A stretch of DNA of 64,000 bases, taken from Pseudonocardia autotrophica (GTDB lineage: Bacteria; Actinomycetota; Actinomycetes; Mycobacteriales; Pseudonocardiaceae). The notes under the pieces were generated by a model. That model was not told where the DNA came from. It made no database searches and saw only the letters and a list, made by a program, of their open reading frames with translations. This document shows, piece by piece, positions 61,801 to 64,000 of this stretch (the stretch's first letter is position 1; every line of letters starts with the position of its first letter). A program made the translations under genes and the position numbers. The DNA lies in the NCBI RefSeq assembly GCF_000717175.1, contig NZ_JNYD01000004.1, forward strand, positions 372,001 to 436,000, in the 5' to 3' direction.

Positions 61801-62257
61801 GCGCCGTGGCGCGCTGCGGCCAGGACACGGTGGGGGTGCTCACGCTCACCGGCGCGAAGGGCAGCGCGGCGGCGCACACCAGCGCGAGCAGGCCGAACAG
61901 GCCGGCCAGGAGGTCGAACGGCAGCCGCGGCGGGCGCCGGGTCGGCCACGCCGGGCACTCACGCTCCGGGCGCACGGTGGGGTCGACGCGGCCCAGGTCG
62001 CGGGGCGGACGTGCCGGATCGGGGTCGGTCACCGGCGACGCGACGGCCTCTGCCCCGGCGTCCGGTCCCGACGGGGTCGGTGTCGACGGTTCCGGCGGGG
62101 CCGCCGGCGCGGACCCGGGCGACACGGCCGTTCCCTCGGTCGACCCGGTCGCGGTCCCGGTGTCGGTCCCGGTGTCCGCTCCGCTGGTCTCCGGCGGCGA
62201 TCCCACGTCGTCAGTCCTCGGTTCCTCACTCGTCCTGGCCGGCAACGAGAGTGTCAT
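58847..62257 (-). CDS. Emb-type arabinosyltransferase (third) with extended N terminus
   Basis: A 1136-residue GT-C arabinosyltransferase. About 110 residues of Thr/Asp/Gly/Pro-rich sequence precede the first helix (about 117-140), longer than in the other two. A periplasmic domain follows. The catalytic triplet Asp360-Asp362 is in STDDDGYYAAMARN, and the body has the TPSKWTHHFGALAG loop and a C-terminal lectin-like domain with FPCLPLPRVADG. ATG 62257 is taken; the longer reading to 62524 runs through the promoter of the divergent flippase. The low-complexity head suggests a protein contact in the cytoplasm. Confidence 0.87.
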   Translation of the reverse strand: MTLSLPARTSEEPRTDDVGSPPETSGADTGTDTGTATGSTEGTAVSPGSAPAAPPEPSTPTPSGPDAGAEAVASPVTDPDPARPPRDLGRVDPTVRPERECPAWPTRRPPRLPFDLLAGLFGLLALVCAAALPFAPVSVSTPTVSWPQRATAPEPTTLLLTSYRPLTLDVRVSCDAVRAAAGTTDRIVVATMRPDSAAAGAAGLVVTATGTPESPGVRVAAVGRVLLDAPVPGGSCRYTLHSDGDGTVLDLDGDRLASAFGATVPDVDLLTTSISALPGPGDLGVTMRVDDEMASSPTPAKTALTWLTGLLAVAAVLCLVLVDRREPREKRPWRLRPPALVDLLVPALMTLWLFLAPSTDDDGYYAAMARNFRASGFVGNYYQLYDQSFVPFTWFYHLLAWWQTVAGDSAPAQRVPALVFGLIAWAAVRRFTATALRETAPDRWWIRSLSRTVLGVAFLAWWLPLDMGVRPESAVTVGGALALLGVAVAVRRSRLSVAWLAFVAAAAGFAVHPTGFTALAPIVAGLPALWRLVRTGGMVRTLARAVAVVSGAVVASLLAFADGAFRDFLHGQEIFLGIQDQNDWADEIQRYNFLLSDIAMGSYAKRVAVLVTIVALLWFAVLFAAARARRIPLPWPLVFSGCTAALAFLLLWPTPSKWTHHFGALAGTCSVFLALLVVLGIPVARRLEARLPVPLLVAIAGSFVLALALAGHGPNAWPYTWLVGVRRPELAPAVNLVEFGDPVWWVLGLVVLVGLLALGARLRGTRDLRLHLLRAVPAMVVLGLLANVVYLVGTFGLAVDRTNGSWSFWGDNFRDPGATDCNAARAVRVLDPAGARALTPATGLPAPAEPQGFAENGFPRGDGPPLPAGEGMFDRAWGSFVARDGAPEWTTGQVTTPWWDLPALPADGSAEVAVLASGTLGDGNSLVAEYGRRGADGTVRTVDTVPLTDTASDTTWRTFALPDAGGQADLVRLTAVDRSGGVGGWLAFTAPAVAQQVPLREALPAGPVALSWQVAFQFPCLPLPRVADGITEPPRSAVVWGDPSLGGFADATWQPFRGGLFGQVRRISTGLQLATTLDGVPEDERHLEVYLFAPPYPDDAYDLTRGERVTGGGNAGSDAPPRPSTPEAERADRDDS

Positions 62258-62374
62258 GCCACCCGTCCGGGCACCCGAACAACCCGCCGCGGAGGGGTCG
62301 GGGCATGATTGCGGTCCGGTAACCGACGGCCGTTTCCGGGGCGTTGGTCCCGGGACCCCCGGGTACCCGCCCGG

Positions 62375-62380
62375 TAGAGT
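62375..62380 (+). promoter_or_regulatory. -10 hexamer TAGAGT upstream of the second flippase gene
   Basis: TAGAGT with transcription expected near 62387, giving about 58 nt of leader that carries GGAAGGGGA before CTG 62445. Confidence 0.4.
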
Positions 62381-62444
62381 CACGCCAATCTCAGACGTCC
62401 CACAGGTACCCGCCCGCACGTCGTCCGCAGGAAGGGGAAGAGCC

Positions 62445-63725
62445 CTGACTCCGACGACGCGCTCCCGTACGCGGTCGCTCGGCCTGGTCGGGCTCGGCAT
62501 CATCGGGTCCGGACTGCTCGTCAACGGCTACCTCGCGATCATCGCCCGGAGCCTCCCCGCCGCGGAGTACGCCTACTTCGGCGCCTTCTGGTCGATCGCC
62601 CTGGTCGTCGGCTTCGGGGTGTTCCTCCCGATCGAGCAGGAGACCGCCCGGCTGATGCAGGTGCCGGACCGGCCCGGCCGTGTGCTGCACGCCTCGCTGT
62701 TCACCGCGCTGCTGCTCGCCGCGGCCGAGGTCGTGGTGGTGCTGGCGCTGTCGCCGGTGCTGGTCCGGGCGTTCGGCGGCGAGGTCTGGACGATCGCCGC
62801 GCTCGCCGTGCTGTGCATCGCCTCCGCCGGCCAGTTCGTGATGCGCGGGGCGCTGATCGGCATGGACCGGATGGACCGGCACGCCCTGGTCATGCTCTGG
62901 GACACCGTGCTGCGGGTCGCGCTCGCCGGCGCGGTCGCGCTGCTCATCGCCGACCCCGACAGCTCGATCTTCGCCTGGACGCTGGTCCTCGCGATCCTGC
63001 TGGCGCACGGGCCGCAGCTGCTCGCGCTGGCCCGGCGACGCACCCGGATGGGCAGCGTCCCGGACCTGGGCGACGCCACCATGACCCCGAGAGGCGTACG
63101 GCGGGCCGTGCTCCCGCTGCTGCTCGGTTCGCTGTGCGCCCAGCTGCTGCTCAACGGTCCGCCGATCTTGGTCCCGCTGCTCGCCCGCGACCTGGCCCAG
63201 GCCGACATGGCCGGGCGGTTCGTCGCGGGCTACACCCTCGCCCGGATCCCGCTCTTCCTCATGGTCCCGCTGCAGACGGCGCTGCTGCCGGTGCTCACCC
63301 GCCTGCTGCACGGCGGCGACCGGGCGGTCCTGCGGAAGGTCACCCTCCGGCTCAGCGCGGGTCTGCTCGCCCTGGCCGTCGTCGCGTTCGGGCTCGGCTA
63401 CGCCATCGGGCCGTGGCTGGTCGGCCTCGTCTTCGGGCAGGGCTACCGCCTCGGCGCGTTCGACATGGCCCTGCTGTCCGTCGGCGTCGCCGCCTACCTG
63501 GGCATGGTGCTGGTCACCCAGGTGCTCGTGGCGTCCGTCCGGCACTCGCACGTCGCCTGGGCCTGGCTGTCCGGCGTCGTGGTCGCCGTCGTCACCGTGC
63601 TCGTCGTGCCCGACCTGCTGCTCAGCGCCGAACTCGCGTTCGTGCTGGGCTCGACGGTCGGGTGGGTGGTCGGCACGGTCCTGATGCTGTCCCGGACCCG
63701 GAACAGGGAGCTGACCCGTGTCTGA
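62445..63725 (+). CDS. MOP-superfamily polysaccharide flippase (second)
   Basis: A 426-residue, roughly 12-helix translocase related to the flippase at 34550. No ATG or GTG suits the start. CTG 62445 is proposed because GGAAGGGGA precedes it at 6 nt, and because it makes the protein match the paralogue in length (426 against 425) and in the position of the EQET motif (residue 64 against 66). Another shared region is LARIPLFLMVPLQTALLPVL. It likely flips a lipid-linked glycan. Its last bases overlap the GT4 gene downstream. Confidence 0.78.
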   Translation: MTPTTRSRTRSLGLVGLGIIGSGLLVNGYLAIIARSLPAAEYAYFGAFWSIALVVGFGVFLPIEQETARLMQVPDRPGRVLHASLFTALLLAAAEVVVVLALSPVLVRAFGGEVWTIAALAVLCIASAGQFVMRGALIGMDRMDRHALVMLWDTVLRVALAGAVALLIADPDSSIFAWTLVLAILLAHGPQLLALARRRTRMGSVPDLGDATMTPRGVRRAVLPLLLGSLCAQLLLNGPPILVPLLARDLAQADMAGRFVAGYTLARIPLFLMVPLQTALLPVLTRLLHGGDRAVLRKVTLRLSAGLLALAVVAFGLGYAIGPWLVGLVFGQGYRLGAFDMALLSVGVAAYLGMVLVTQVLVASVRHSHVAWAWLSGVVVAVVTVLVVPDLLLSAELAFVLGSTVGWVVGTVLMLSRTRNRELTRV

Positions 63726-64000
63726 CCGCGAGGACGACCTGGTCGTCGCGCTCACCTACTACGCGCCCTACGTCTCCGGGCTGACCAACATGGCCCGGGA
63801 CATCGCCGAGGGCCTGGCCGCCCGCGGGCGCCGCGTCACCGTCGTGACCAGCCGGTACGACGCCGACCTCCCGCGCGAGGAGGAGATCAACGGCGTCCGG
63901 GTGCTGCGCGCCCCCGTGCTGCTCCGGCTCGGGCGCGGCGTGGTGAGCCCGGAGTTCGTGCGGCTCGCCGTCGCCACCGCGAACCGCGCCCGGGTGGTCA
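63719..64000 (+). CDS. GT4-family glycosyltransferase, N-terminal fragment
   Basis: The first 94 residues of a GT-B enzyme of the WbuB/GT4 kind, cut by the window edge. It opens VVALTYYAPYVSGLTNMARDIAEGLAARGRRVTVVTSRYD, quoted as LTYYAPYVSGL and RRVTVVTSRYD, with the acceptor-domain pattern and EEEINGVRVLRAP that typify this family. GTG 63719 overlaps the flippase stop and has AGGGAG about 7 nt upstream. It should add a sugar to a lipid-linked glycan before flipping. Confidence 0.85.

Noticed and set aside
62029..62229. Repeated GACACC/GGTGTC-like sequence as a tandem DNA repeat
   Set aside because: It encodes the Thr/Asp/Gly-rich low-complexity head of the third Emb protein and is explained by coding.
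62256..62444. ATG 62256 as start of the second flippase
   Set aside because: It would overlap the start codon of the divergent emb gene on the other strand and add 63 residues with no counterpart in the paralogue.

Overview
The window is very GC-rich (about 73% by eye), with strong G/C bias at third codon positions and many GTG starts and short 4-bp stop/start overlaps. It carries a complete toolkit for arabinogalactan: Glf, GlfT2, three Emb-type arabinosyltransferases, AftB, and UbiA-type DPPR synthase with its PAP2 phosphatase. It also encodes a mycothiol-dependent-type enzyme and has a DtxR/IdeR iron box. This points to an actinobacterium with an arabinose/galactose (type IV) wall, most likely Pseudonocardiaceae and possibly Pseudonocardia. 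That placement is inferred from gene content, not from a search.

Left part (1-12.9 kb). The 3' end of a Fpg/Nei DNA glycosylase gene is followed by a LytS/LytTR two-component pair with an S49 peptidase gene lodged between kinase and regulator. A proline-rich protein with a two-helix C terminus comes next, then three sodium:solute symporter genes (two near-duplicates, and one ActP-like gene with its DUF485 partner). Rhodanese, DUF4328 and SEC-C/DUF5926 genes close the block.

Middle (12.9-31.5 kb). An iron-related and housekeeping neighbourhood holds ferritin, a CPBP protease, a DUF2470 gene behind a DtxR-type box, pheA and a histidine phosphatase. Then come several regulator-plus-target cassettes: MarR; TetR with a flavin reductase and an MFS exporter; MarR with a FUSC exporter. 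A zincin/Septum_form pair and a YgiB/YgiC/DUF350-like module (small membrane protein, ATP-grasp glutathionylspermidine-synthase-like enzyme, DUF350) are also here, followed by an HhH-GPD DNA-repair protein, a GT1 glycosyltransferase and a Cof-type HAD phosphatase.

Right part (31.6-64 kb). This is the cell-wall locus. PAP2 and UbiA make the decaprenyl-phosphoryl arabinose precursor. A GT2 + DUF2304 pair, a MOP flippase and a large GT-C/DUF6541-like protein resemble the mycobacterial galactosamine-decoration set. Glf and GlfT2 make galactan, and a second GlfT2-like enzyme lies nearby. Three Emb proteins, all on the minus strand, alternate with plus-strand aftB and an acyltransferase-3 gene. A membrane-anchored truncated haemoglobin, a TagF-like transferase, a second flippase and a GT4 enzyme complete the region.

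Two global features stand out. Many genes begin 6-8 nt after a TANNNT hexamer, as expected for leaderless transcripts, and this decides several starts. Two genes (aftB and the second flippase) lack a plausible canonical start codon. No rRNA, tRNA, CRISPR array, insertion sequence or prophage was recognised, and no gene-free gap exceeds about 300 bases.
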